Positions 1 through 10,190 of a stretch of 64,000 bases of DNA are shown here, in pieces. Where the stretch lies: the NCBI RefSeq assembly GCF_032118995.1, contig NC_092657.1:9735391-9799390 (forward strand), given 5' to 3'. This DNA comes from Asterias amurensis (taxonomy: Eukaryota; Echinodermata; Asteroidea; Forcipulatida; Asteriidae). The position numbers and the translations under genes were made by a program. Under the pieces are notes generated by a model. It ran no database searches and was not told the origin of the DNA. It was given only the letters and a program-made list of their open reading frames with translations. Numbering within the stretch: position 1 is the stretch's first letter; every line of letters begins with the position of its first letter.

Positions 1-723
1 TCAGTTTCCAGTCAGCCTTTGGACAACCACAATAAATGAACCTAAATACTACGACTATATAAGTTAGAGAGATACAACCTTTCTGTACCAAAAGCTGGAG
101 AAGAGTGAGGGTGGTTTATTGTCTGCATTTGCTTTTATATGGCTATGTACACTAAGGAAAAAGATTAGGGCCTGCTCAATAGGCGTAAACAAAGGAACTT
201 ACAATAGGCTTTTATACTACACTGGGGGTTTTGGAGTTCATTGTTCACCATTTACAGCTGACATTCCCAGATGGTCATATACAATAGGGGAATGGTAAAA
301 GTCTCCAGTGCGAGCACTAAAAGCTAACACATGCTTGGCAGCTGTTAATGGAATTCACTACAGTTTAATTTTTATAAACCTATACAATTTAGGAATGGAG
401 AATAAAACAGTGTTAACGGTTTACATGAGCTATGCTAGTATAGTCTTTCCTACAGTGACCTCCAAACAGTCAGTCCAGACTTGCCCTAAACCGCAAACCC
501 CAGTTTTGTTTATCTAGTGTTTAATGAGCCAGTGAAACCGCAGAGTGCTCAGTGGGGTGCCTTGGGCACTGTGTATCGGACGGGAATACACATTTCATCG
601 TGTGACACCTGGTTCCATATGAACTCCCATCCTGTGGCCCGTCCGACTAAAATGTGATATCGGACGAGCCTCGTCCTGTGGTCTGTCCAGGATGAGTTTT
701 GACAAGACCACTTAGTACTCTCA
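1..723. other. No gene recognised
   Basis: AT-rich sequence with only short open frames lacking splice context or recognisable motifs. Bases about 540-720 contain repeated GGACGRG-type words (CGGACGGG, CGGACGAG, TGTCCAGGATGAG), probably an old repeat fragment. I see nothing else that I can support. Confidence 0.5.
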
Positions 724-920
724 GTAAGCCGACTTGGTGAGATAAATTATGTCAGTAAGTCGGCTTATTATTTTGAATAAGTTGACTTGGTGAGATAAAT
801 TATGTCAGTAACTCAACTTATTATTTTCAATAAGTCGACTTAGCAAGATAAATATGTCGGTAAGTTAATTTATACCACGAAATAAGTCGTTTTGATGAGA
901 TAAATTATGTCGGTAACTCA
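724..920. repeat. Tandem repeat, unit about 53 bp, about four units
   Basis: Units begin near 726, 779, 832 and 883 with AAGYCGACTTGGTGAGATAA-like sequence followed by ATTATGTCRGTAA. Each unit is partly self-complementary (AAGTCGACTT against AAGTCGGCTT), so a transcript could fold. It directly abuts the last recognised exon of the RAG1-N-like copy A. A short degenerate stretch of the same repeat lies at 29100-29190, abutting copy B at the equivalent point. Confidence 0.75.
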
Positions 921-1095
921 ATATGTAGGATGGCACTCCTGGAGCTCCGTAGATATGGTATTACCAGTGCAATTATGTGTAAAAGATAAGGCCTTCACAG
1001 TATTATGTGAAATTAAGCTGTATGTAGCTTGTAGATTAATTATCTTCACCAGGAACTCATAATCGCCAATTACAAATAAGCGAAAAGCTTTACCC
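921..1095 (-). pseudogene. RAG1-N-like copy A, exon with GDYEFL block
   Basis: A pyrimidine-rich tract and TTTTCAG acceptor precede base 1095. The frame then reads GKAFRLFVIGDYEFL, closely matching the exons at 29434 (GYKFRLFVFGDFEYL) and 61885 (IIRTFVFGDDELL). The entry phase (one base, then GGT) is the same as in copy B. In copy B this block is followed by an intron and a GRHSWLWC exon. Here the frame runs on without that intron and ends with TELQECHPTY and a stop, next to the tandem repeat. The C-terminal half of the gene is absent downstream, so this is a truncated or decayed copy. Family assignment rests on internal comparison of the three copies plus remembered invertebrate homologues. 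Confidence 0.6.
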
Positions 1096-1370
1096 CTGAA
1101 AAGAAGACAAAAAGAATTTAAGTTGTTTTCAGTTTTCAATGGCAAAGGTGAAAGTAAAATAGGATGTTTCATTGCGATGAAGGGTTGTTTCAGTTTTCTT
1201 ACATTTCAAGCCTGTCCAAGTAGTCCAATATCATGCTGTGTAGATTCTGCACAGTTACACAAGGCACTTGAATGGTTCGGAGGCCATCTAACCCAATTGC
1301 ATTGCACGCTCTGGGGCCAACTTCACGAAGATCTAAGATTGATCGTAACTGCAAATCAATCGTAGTTGCT

Positions 1371-1570
1371 TAGTAAAACATGATGTCACAATACAAATCA
1401 CTATGGTGAAACTGAAAATTTGTCTTGCGATGAATTTTATTGCTTTGTGAAATCGGCCCCTGGACCATCAGCTCCATTGTACCAACCAGATTGTCTCCAA
1501 TAAGAGTAGCTTGTCTATTCCGCATAGCCCTTTCTGATGGTATACCAGCATTGGTCAAATATATGCAAAA
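1371..1570 (-). pseudogene. RAG1-N-like copy A, candidate third exon
   Basis: The frame reads YLTNAGIPSERAMRNRQ then GDNLVGTMELM. It lies between the upstream exon ending in HIRKLRR and the downstream GDYEFL exon, in the right order on the minus strand. From memory, related invertebrate proteins have an LRRWL... stretch followed by ...SE.K.R..A..L.GDN..., so the two exons together reproduce that pattern. No clean AG acceptor is visible just before the coding start, and the downstream border is uncertain. The last residues (about 1371-1430) may be intron. I treat it as a decayed or imprecisely bounded exon. Confidence 0.45.
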
Positions 1571-1675
1571 CAGAGTAGATTGGTAAACAAAAATTAATGC
1601 AAACAAACAATAACCTTGCAGTTTTAAAAACCATAACGCTATTCAAAATTGAAAAAAAAAGAGAAGTTTTCATAC

Positions 1676-1830
1676 CGCCTGAGCTTTCGTATGTGATCCC
1701 ATGTCAGGTGGTAGTGTCGCATCATTGCGAGAGTGAGGTCAGTGTCAAGACTGCTAGGGCTGGTCTCAGTTGATGGCCGGGTAAGGGTAGAATCCTTGGG
1801 AGGGGGGCGCTTCACCTGAACATATGCTGG
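1676..1830 (-). pseudogene. RAG1-N-like copy A, second exon (LRR region)
   Basis: A T-rich tract and AACACAG acceptor precede base 1830, and the exon ends AGGCG before GTATGA, so this is a 155-bp exon with canonical borders. It encodes a proline/serine/threonine-rich linker (PPPKDSTLTRPSTETS) followed by LTLAMMRHYHLTWDHIRKLRR, a helical basic segment. It sits between the zinc/RING exon and the GDNLVG exon in the expected order. The family and exact role are inferred from context; this segment alone would not be diagnostic. Confidence 0.55.
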
Positions 1831-2070
1831 CTGTGTTAAAAGAACAAAAACAAAAGTAACATGGTCAAAACACCTGGGCCACAACCATAATACAATGAAA
1901 TTCATATACAATATGTGTTTAATCATATTATAAATAATGTTATATTTATTGGGGCAGGGCGTCTTTGCTATTTAATAAAGTATTTCTGGATCTTTTGTTC
2001 AAAGAGGCCATAAACTAAATATACATAAATAAAACAACACTAACAGATAATACAAACTTTCAATACTAAC

Positions 2071-2986
2071 CCGTCCAGGTGTTTAATTTGCCTAATCCGG
2101 TCCTTGTTGCAAAGCTTCAGCCAGGTCCATGCATCCGCTGCTGCCTCTATGTCTGATGGAATTGTCAAGCTTTTCTCGTGATGTGTTGCCATATCTTTGA
2201 GAAGCTTTTCCGCAATACTACTGGGTCAGCGAGCTTTGGTGGGCATGATGGGCAGCGACATTCAAGATACTTTGGGGGTTTAGCTGGACAGAAATGGTTT
2301 GCCATCTTTTCCAGATTACCTACAGTACCACATTTCACACACGCAACAAGTACACTGACTAGTTGAAGCCGCAAGACTCGTGGGCACTGGCTGACTTGGT
2401 TTAGGTGGACCATTTGACGACACACAGGACATGGAACTTGGCTGGACTTTTTGAACTTGAACCAAGAAGACAGACAAGTAGAACAAAAATTGTGCTCACA
2501 TGGTGTCTGCACCGGGGATGAACTCGGGATGCACTGACATACACAACACACAAATATGGTTTGTTCATCGGTAGACTTCCCTATGATGTCGACAAGGGGT
2601 GTTACAGGCCCATAGGATGTCCCGATTAGTGGTGGTATTTCGAAAAGGCTGCCATTATTCTCGATGGGTAAACGACGACAGCATTGGGTACTAATAGTAG
2701 TAGAAGTAAGATTCTTTGATTTTGTCTTTTTAATTTTTGCTGGTCGGCCTCTTTTCAAGATCACAGAGCAGACTTTGCACGGCCCTACCCTAGGATGTTT
2801 TTCCCAAGATATGTCAACAAAACACTCCGACAATCTACCATCCCTACTTCCCGTAGGCGAAAAAACATACCTTAACGATCGTGCACACTTTGAACAAACA
2901 TGTTGTGGGTGAACATCGCTGCTGTCTCCCCAGGTACTGACATTAAATGAAGTGTAAATTTCTTTATGGAACTTGCAGCACTCCAC
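2071..2986 (-). pseudogene. RAG1 N-terminal-like exon: zinc-binding region plus RING finger (copy A)
   Basis: Open frame with the hallmarks of the RAG1 non-core N-terminus. First come DVHPQHVCSKC, WEKHPRVGPCKVC and a basic GRPAKIKKTK tract, corresponding to vertebrate RAG1 SIHPTEFCHNC, EWHPHTPSCDIC and RGLKRK. Then comes a C3HC4 RING (CCVCQC, CEHNFCSTC, CPVCRQ), followed by further Cys/His pairs (CVKCG, HFCP, CRCPSCPP). In vertebrate RAG1 these parts bind zinc, dimerise and act as an E3 ubiquitin ligase. Near base 2215 the reading frame shifts: after ADPVV a second frame continues IAEKLLKDMATHHEKSL and DAWTWLKLCNKDRIRQI to a donor at 2071 (ACGG then GTTAGT). There is no ATG at the left edge (the codon is GTG, with a stop upstream). 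An ATG reading MDFHQEALTQHKSC at about 3026 in another frame may be the original start. Likely decayed, or needing an extra splice. Confidence 0.75.
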
Positions 2987-3049
2987 AGGACTTGTGTTGT
3001 GTCAACGCTTCCTGATGGAAATCCATCGTGAAAAGGCCACATTACACCG

Positions 3050-4280
3050 ATTAGGCAAACCTGACAGTGTAATGTTTACAAAACGCGTTGCGAAATAGCG
3101 GTGAAACGTATACAAACCCACTCAGGTTTACATAATCTTACATGTAGTCCGTGTAGTTCTCATACCATGTACTTTGCGTTCACATGATTATCACGAAGTG
3201 TATGGTTTTTATTATGAACCTGCACTTTTACACTTTTACTGTCTGTGCTTGGAAATACTCTTGGAAACAAAGCAACTATTTACAAAAATCCCTTTGCCCT
3301 TACCAAGCTAGTGGGATATAGGTGTCAGAAAATACGTTTTTACAAATAATATATGTTGGTTATATTTGTAAAAATGACGAAACAATAGTTAATGACTTTT
3401 CTAAACAGTTGTATCAATTTTTTTCTCTCGAGTTATTCAACTCATTGGAATGAAAAGAAAAACTGCTTTTTAATTCGATATATTAGGATTTACTCGACAA
3501 TATTGGGAAATATACTCCAAATGAAGTTCCTTTACGTTAATAAAACGTCGGAAATAAGTATCGACACTGGTGCATTCAAAATAAGTTAACATATCAGCGC
3601 TATTCCCTACACACTACAAGCGTCCCACAGCACTGTACGTCTTTACTGCATTGTGTGTACGCGTATATTAATTACTTGAGTAAAGAATTACTGTACACAC
3701 AAATGCATGGGCTTATGTTATGCACAAGCAATGGAATTAAAACAGCCGTGTGTCGAACCCACACAAAGGAAACCGCCCCAATATTCCTTCCCAAAATTCA
3801 CTGGGGTTCTGAATCACGATAAATCTTGTGAGAATGAGCCCAATGTGGTGCTCTGCTCTGGAAGCAAAGATTGTGCTTAGCAGAAGCAGTGAATTCTGCG
3901 TTTATGTAAAGCCAAATACACTGCTTAGCAGGGATTTATTTTGTGTGCTTCCAAGCTCGTAAATTTTATTCCGCGCTTGCACATTAAGCGGGAAAATGGT
4001 GATCGTAGGTGCAGAGTTTGGTGGTTACAAGTTCAGTAAAATCCACTCGAACTAGATCAAACATCAAACCACCAACCAAATACAAGGATTTATCCTTAAG
4101 TAGTTGGTCACATGGCAATGGACTCTAAAAATACCGGCATGAACTCAAGAAACCAACCAAATCAAACAATCCTGAGTCAAATACAAGTTTTTACATTATT
4201 CAACTAGGGACCACTCATCTTATATACCGCCCTCTATTGACGAGTGACAGTGAAAATCCATGCAGCACCATATCTTAAGT
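3050..4280. other. Intergenic, no gene recognised
   Basis: AT-rich sequence with no supportable exon. Bases 3830-3990 contain AAGCAGTGAATTCTGCG and ACTGCTTAGCAGGG words that resemble the ends of the MITE family at 20356-20607, probably a degraded copy. Bases 4000-4200 hold short repeated words (ACCAACCAAATACAAG, AACCAACCAAATCAAAC). Confidence 0.45.
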
Positions 4281-4284
4281 ACAT

Positions 4285-4880
4285 ATCTTAAGTAAAGACT
4301 CCCTGGGGCATGGAAAATAATTTTGACAAATTGTGACCTCAAGTTAACCTCTACTTCCGGGTGAACCCGGACCATATCTCAAGAGTTGCACAACCGATTT
4401 AAAAAACATTCTTCAGTTATAGACTCCTTAGGTCATATAGTTTGTTGGGAAAAACCATAACCTCATTTTGACCTCTTCTTCCGTGTCGTGTCAACCGGAA
4501 GTGGGACCATATCTTAAGTTTAATTCAACCAATGTTCAAACTTTTCAGTTTTAGACCCGGTAGGTGTTAAAAATAAACTTTGAAAAACCGTGACCTCAAG
4601 TTGACCTCTACTTCCGGGTCAACCGGAAGTGGGACCATATATCAAGAAGTACACGGCCCATTTTTATACTGTTGAGATTGATTTTTTTTTAAACGTGACC
4701 TCAAGTTGACCTCGTCTTCCAGGTCAACCGAAGTGGGACAATATCGATTTTTCAAACTTTTGTTTCAGTTAGAGACTCCTTGGGCATTGGTGATTGGCCT
4801 TAGGTGACCTCTACTTTCGGGTCAACCGGAAGTAGCACCATAACTCAAAACACTATTCAAACTTGTTTTCAGTTTTAGGC
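4285..4880. repeat. Imperfect minisatellite, unit about 105-130 bp
   Basis: The block TGACCTCAAGTTGACCTC, CTTCCGGGTCAACCGGAAGT, GGGACCATATCTCAAG recurs at about 4332, 4468, 4590, 4695 and 4805, separated by TTTTCAGTTWTAGACTCCTTGG-like sequence. The CCGGGTCAACCGG core is self-complementary. Units diverge clearly, so the array is old. No coding potential. Confidence 0.7.
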
Positions 4881-5099
4881 TCCTTGGTCATTTTAGCACA
4901 TAATCCAGGCCAAAAAACACGGGACAGCTTTTTATTTGTTCACAAACACCTAATGTCTAGTTATTGTTATTTTTTATCTAAAGTCTTTTATTTTCTTTCT
5001 TCTTTTATATCGTACATGGGTTTGTTTTTGTCATTTATTAGACAAAACTAAAACCAACATTATTCTTCACCTATTACAAATATGATTTAGAAACTCAAT

Positions 5100-5473
5100 T
5101 TAAAGGAACACGTTGCCAAAGATTGGTCGGGTTGGTCTTTGAAAAGCGTTCTGTAACCGTTTGTTATAAAGTCGATATGGTTAGAAAATTGTTGTAAAGT
5201 AGAATACAATGACCTACAAAAATATGCCTTGAAATTGCTTGGTTTTCTTTTTACCTCGTCGACTAACACTGTCGGCCATTATGGGACTCAAGCTTTTGAC
5301 TCCCATAAATGGCCAACCGGGTCAGTTCGAGACGTAAAATGAAAACTGTGCAATTGTTAGTGATACTTGTGTGGATCATGATATTTTTTACAACCATATG
5401 CATTTCATTACAAACGTTTTCAAACGCTTTTTATAGACCAACTCGTCTCATCCAAGGCAATGTGTTCCTTTAA
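5100..5473. mobile_element. TTAA-flanked palindromic MITE, family 1
   Basis: Begins TTAAAGGAACACGTTGCC and ends GGCAATGTGTTCCTTTAA, about 374 bp, with further inverted symmetry inside (GGCCATTATGGGACTC against GACTCCCATAAATGGCC). TTAA at both outer edges is the target signature of piggyBac-superfamily elements, so this is probably a non-autonomous piggyBac derivative. Other copies lie at 27927, 48628 and 60580. Confidence 0.8.
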
Positions 5474-5732
5474 TCCAACATTTCTACTTTTTTAATTAAA
5501 CACATCAATGATCAATATTTCTAAGGGAGGATCATTACTGAAAAGAAAGGCAAGAGTGTACTGCGCATGCGTACATGCCATCAAGTCAGACGTGGATCAC
5601 TGACGCATTGCGTTCAACAAAGCTATTACACCCTTCGAGCTTACTCCCTTGTTTATTAATTTGCATTTATCAAAATAATTGAAGCACGATTCGTATTTAA
5701 AAAAATGTAATAAGACACAATATTTTTCATAC

Positions 5733-5841
5733 CTTGAACATTCTGGTGTTTAGTCAAGTCGTAGGTATCTAGACGTTGCCATCCAGAACAGCGCAAGCAA
5801 ATGTCTCCATGTTTTGGCTTGTCCCGTTTCTGCTCCGCCAT
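5733..5841 (-). CDS. First coding exon of an unidentified protein (CxxC/H motif)
   Basis: ATG at 5841 in a Kozak-like GCCATGG context starts MAEQKRDKPKHGDICLRC followed by SGWQRLDTYDLTKHQNVQ, and the frame meets a donor at 5733 (CAAG then GTATGA). The CLRC and following His could bind zinc. An in-frame upstream ATG at 5865 (MHFREPAA) is possible, but the downstream ATG has the better context. A CCGGAAGTG ETS-type site lies upstream near 6094, which fits a promoter region. No following exon could be identified toward lower coordinates, where a MITE lies. I do not recognise the family. Confidence 0.4.
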
Positions 5842-6154
5842 GGCCGCCGGCTCACGGAAGTGCAAAATTGCACAGGCCGATGGAAGTCAATTCTAAATCA
5901 AGGATTGCGATGCTATCTCTGGATCGTACAAACCTGTCAATCAATACATTTTGAAGCAAAATGTATGAAGATTCTAGAAACACAAATGCAGAAAGAGTCT
6001 GTTTATTTTCAAAATGGGAAGTTTATCGGCAGCATTTTGCAAACGCAAAGATTTCCATGTTTGGTTGATCGTAGCCATGCAATGGCTTCACTTCCGGCGA
6101 TGTGAAAAACATAACTGGAAAGGTTGAAGCGTCCACTTTAGAATATGTTGGCTC

Positions 6155-7300
6155 TTACTCTTGTTTCCCATAAACTGCAGCCTGTATTACACCTGTAGAG
6201 CAGCATCCGGGGTCCATAAGTTTTGTCAGGTACAAAGCGACGTGTACTGGTTCTGCGTACATGGCTTGTCCCCCTTCTGCCTTGATGAAATGTTCCCATC
6301 TTCTGAATGCTCCGAAGTATTTGGAGACGGTGCCCTCACTCTTTGACTGAAGTAGATGGTTGGCCATACTCTTGGCTAGTGAAATCATGTTCCCTGATGT
6401 CATTCCCGTGAAGATAACATCTCGGACAACCGTTTGTCTGAGTCCTAAATCTGTAACAAGAGCAACTCAGAAAGTTATATTCACAGCTATCATCATAAAA
6501 TTACTAGATTTGCTGCCAAATGTATCATTGTTGCCTCTACCTTTATGTAACACATTTGCGTGAAGTGCTTTTGTAATCCGACACAAATGGCCTGAAAATA
6601 TTACCGTTGTGGATCTAGGGTAAAATGTTGCTGATTTCTACTGAGGAATGACTAGTTTATCTACTGTTCTACTGATAAGACTAGGAGGGGGCACCCACCA
6701 ATTGCAATCTGTACCCCATGGCTGCATGAAAGCGTCAATACCCGATGTACCTGGGCACCACCATTTAGAATTAAAACTCCCACACTGATTGTTGTACTCT
6801 GCTGCGAACCTATCAATGGTATAAGGTCCCCATGCATTATGTAATCGGCTAAATATTGCCCTATCTACCATCCAGTCATCACTGTCTGAATACCTGCTGA
6901 GCGCATCGGCCATTTGATTGCTTTCCCGTGGTACCCAAACTGGAACTACATTTATATTGCATCCTACACAAACTGTATGTACTTCTATTGCTTTGGTTTG
7001 TAATTCGGGTTTCTTTCTCCCCTTTTGAACAATACCAACAACATTCTTGTTGTCTGTGTGCACATAATGCCCTTCCAGGCTGTTCTTAAGGGAATGCAAT
7101 GTTCTAATCACTGCCACAAGTTCCCTCCATGTGGAACTCTTTCCGCTTTCTACTTGTGACCAGGTTCCTAAAACCTCTGTTCCTTCCTGCTCTTCTATAA
7201 AACCTCCATAACCTACGCCTGATGCTTCTGAATAAATATTATGAGCAAACTGGAAAGTTTCCTGCAAAGGTCTGCCGTTAAGGGCTCTGATTTGGCTTCG
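6155..7300 (-). mobile_element. DIRS-type tyrosine-recombinase retroelement, fossil fragment
   Basis: Minus-strand remnant with two parts in DIRS order. The first is an RNase H/reverse-transcriptase connection domain (about 7267-6638; YSEASGVGYGGF and WRELVAVI near its start, WVPRESNQMADALSR in the middle, DRFAAEYNNQ and GIDAFMQPWG near its end). After it comes the N-terminal part of a tyrosine recombinase (about 6403-6155). It is 5'- and 3'-truncated with several breaks, and the conserved reverse-transcriptase core is not visible. It belongs to the same broad group as the element at 53679-58761 but is clearly diverged from it and older. Confidence 0.8.
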
Positions 7301-7339
7301 CCAGAATCTTAATCCCTCCTTTGCCCCATTACCCTTACA

Positions 7340-8205
7340 AAAAAGTTCTATAGAATTCTAGAAAAAAAAATTCTATAGAATGTCTATAGGCATTTCTATA
7401 GAAATGTTTTATAGAAATTCTTTAGAAAAATGGGCCACTTTTCTAAACATATAAAGGACTTCTTTAGAACTTTTTTATAAAATTTTAATTCTACAGAAAC
7501 GTTTTGTAAAGAATTCTATAGACCATTTTTATAGAATTCTATAGGACTTTCTATAAACAATTTAATAGAATTCTATCGAAATTTAGCCTCTTCTATAAAA
7601 CCTGGAACTGGGTTCTTTAGAAAATTTGATTTTTTCTATAAACCATTTGATAGAATTCTATAGAAATTAGGTTGCTTTTCTATAAACCATACATAGAATT
7701 CTATAGAAATTGTCAATTTTTTCTATAAAACCTGCAGTAGAATTCTATAGAAATGAGAGGTTTCTATAAACATTTTAATAGAATTCTATAGAATTTGGGT
7801 CGCTTTTCTATAAACCATTTCATAGAATTCTACAGAAATTCTGCTTATTTTCTATAAAACCTGTAATATAGTTCTATTCTATAGAAATGAGGCGTGTCTA
7901 TAAACATATTAATAGAATTCTGTAGAATCTAGATCGCTTTTCTATAAACTATTAATATAAAACCTGCCGTAGAATTCTATAGAAGTGAGAGGTTTCTATT
8001 AACATTTTAATAGAATTCTATTGAATTTAGGTCGCTTTGCTAAAAACCTTTTTATAGAATTCTATAGAAATTCAGTATATTTTCTATAAAACCTGCAATA
8101 CAATTCTTTAGAAATGATGCCGTTTCTATAAACATTTTAATATTCTATAGAAATGGTCGCTAAAGAAATTGGTCGCTCTTCTATAACACTTTTTTTAAAT
8201 ATAAA
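7340..8205. repeat. Tandem array built on the palindrome TTCTATAGAA
   Basis: About 860 bp of imperfect repeats in which TAGAATTCTATAGAA alternates with TTTCTATAAAACCTG or TTTCTATAAACATTTTAA, at a period of roughly 55-65 bp and often as a longer two-block unit. Many units contain GAATTC inside TATAGAATTCTATA, a perfect dyad. It starts beside the DIRS fossil and has no coding potential. Units vary, so it is not freshly amplified. Confidence 0.8.
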
Positions 8206-9463
8206 TTTAACATCCTTTTTTTCTCATAGTCCCATAGAATTCCTTAGAAATCTTGCAATTTTGCTGTACACCACTCATGGACCTCCTAGAAAGTGTGGTT
8301 ATTTTCTATACAAGGTTTAATATTAAAACACTTCTTGAAAAATCCTCGTTCATTAAAACTGTATGTATGAAAGACTTTATTTCAAATAACGATGTTAAGG
8401 AAAACAATATATATATAAAAAAAGTTAATATTGAACAAACAGCTGCTTTGTACGCGTTGAGTGTATACAATCAACGAAATAGCAAAATATAATGTAATCG
8501 TATCATAAATAACATCATTTCAGTTCAATTATTTGGCATTGAATCAGTAATTTAAGAAACTTAAAGGTAGGCTACGTCTTTGGCAATGTCTATATTTATA
8601 ATGACATACTCCTTCTTGGCAAGAAGCACTGGGGAGCTGTTTACAATACCATTTATGTCATAATCGAATCTCCTTTATGTGGAAATCTCTTCTGTGTGGA
8701 AATGTAACCACTCCACATTTTTGCTGATCTCAAAAACGCTAACATCTTAATCAGATTATTTTGTATTATTTGTACGCTTCAAATTGTATACCATCTTTTA
8801 AGCTAGTAAATGCGAAATCCTGATGATACATGTATCGAGACAAAATTCCATTTACAAAAATCTTCAAAGTAAGGAATACTACTTGTTCGCTGAAAGATGT
8901 ATTAGAATTGTTGGTTCAAAGAAATGCGTTTAGTTACATGTTCATTGTATATATGATATGAATAGCACTGTGTTAAAAATTAAACAACAATTTAAGCTGA
9001 AAAAGAGAAAAGCTACATTTTACAGAAACATGTGCAGTATTCACTTCCAGTTACATATGAAAATACATTTGAAGGAATGGCTCTTACTACACAATGGCTT
9101 TCGATGTCATTAATAATGAGTGACCCCATTGTAAAAGCCAACTGTAAAGTCATGCATCTATATGCTACATGCTAATTTTCAAAAATAAATAGAAAGGTGT
9201 TAAAGAAGGGGCCAAATAACGATGTTAAAAAGAGATCACTTTCCTAGTTTCCGGTTAAGTGGTAACCTCAAGGTATCAGCTGTCTAGTCTAAAATTTTGT
9301 AGTAGGGTATCTCTGGAAACAAAGAATTACCATAAGAAAGTCTGCATATTTATTATGCCTAGTTTAAAATATAAATCAGTTAGGCACGAGACCAATAATT
9401 AAGATACATATTTAAACGTAATCGCTTCTGGGAATGTGTACATGTTATGTATGCTATCTAGAC
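8206..9463. other. No gene recognised
   Basis: AT-rich unique-looking sequence. The only open frame of note (8253-8492) is low-complexity and lacks start or splice context. Nothing supportable. Confidence 0.5.
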
Positions 9464-10190
9464 GAACCAGCGACACTGAAGCTAATACACGCCTTCGTGA
9501 CATCTCGTATTGACAGCTGTAACAGCCTTCTTATTGGCCTGTCAACCAATGAACTAAACAGACTCCAGCGCCTACAGAATGCTGCCGCCAGATTGGTCTG
9601 TCGAGTTTAAACGTCACGAGCATATAACCCCAATCCTCCAATCACTCCATTGGCTACCAGTTTCACAACGGATAATCTACAAGACTCTCATTCTTACCTT
9701 CAAAGCACTCCACAACCTTGCCCCTTCGTACATACAGGACCTCGTTCATTGTCATCAACCCACACGCACCCTTTGTTCCGCATCCCTTAACCTCTTGCAA
9801 CTGCCCTCACCTCCTCGGACATCTACCTATGGTGGCAGAGCCTTCAGTATCGCTGCCCCCTCCTTTTGGAATAAGCTTCCATCACATCTTAAGGACTGTT
9901 CATGTATTGACATTTTTAAGCGTCATTTGAAGACATATCTTTTTAGGCAATATTATTTTAAATAATTGTTTTTGTAGAGTTGTTTCTACTTTTTCACTGG
10001 CTGGTCCAGGTTTGCCTTGTAGCTTTTTTGTAATTGTCTTTTTAAACCGTTTTTTCAGAAACCCTCTGTATTGTAATGTTGTATTTTGTAAATTTTTTTT
10101 TTTACCTTTGTATCTAGCGCTTTGAGGCCTTATTTGGCAATTTGGCGCTTTGTAAATATCTTCTTATTATTATTATTATTTATGTAAATG
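9464..10190 (+). mobile_element. LINE 3' end (CR1/L2-like ORF2 C-terminus)
   Basis: Encodes the conserved C-terminal tail of a non-LTR retrotransposon ORF2. A first frame reads LKLIHAFVTSRIDSCNSLL and LNRLQRLQNAAARLVCRV. A second frame (from about 9600) reads HITPILQSLHWLPVSQRI, TFKALHNLAPSYIQDL, and then GGRAFSIAAPSFWNKLPSHL, so there is a frameshift near 9605. The stop at 9963 is followed by a 3' UTR with GGCGCTTTGTAAATA and a (TTA)n tail at about 10166-10183, typical of 3' ends in this clade. It is 5'-truncated by incomplete reverse transcription and inactive. Confidence 0.85.
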
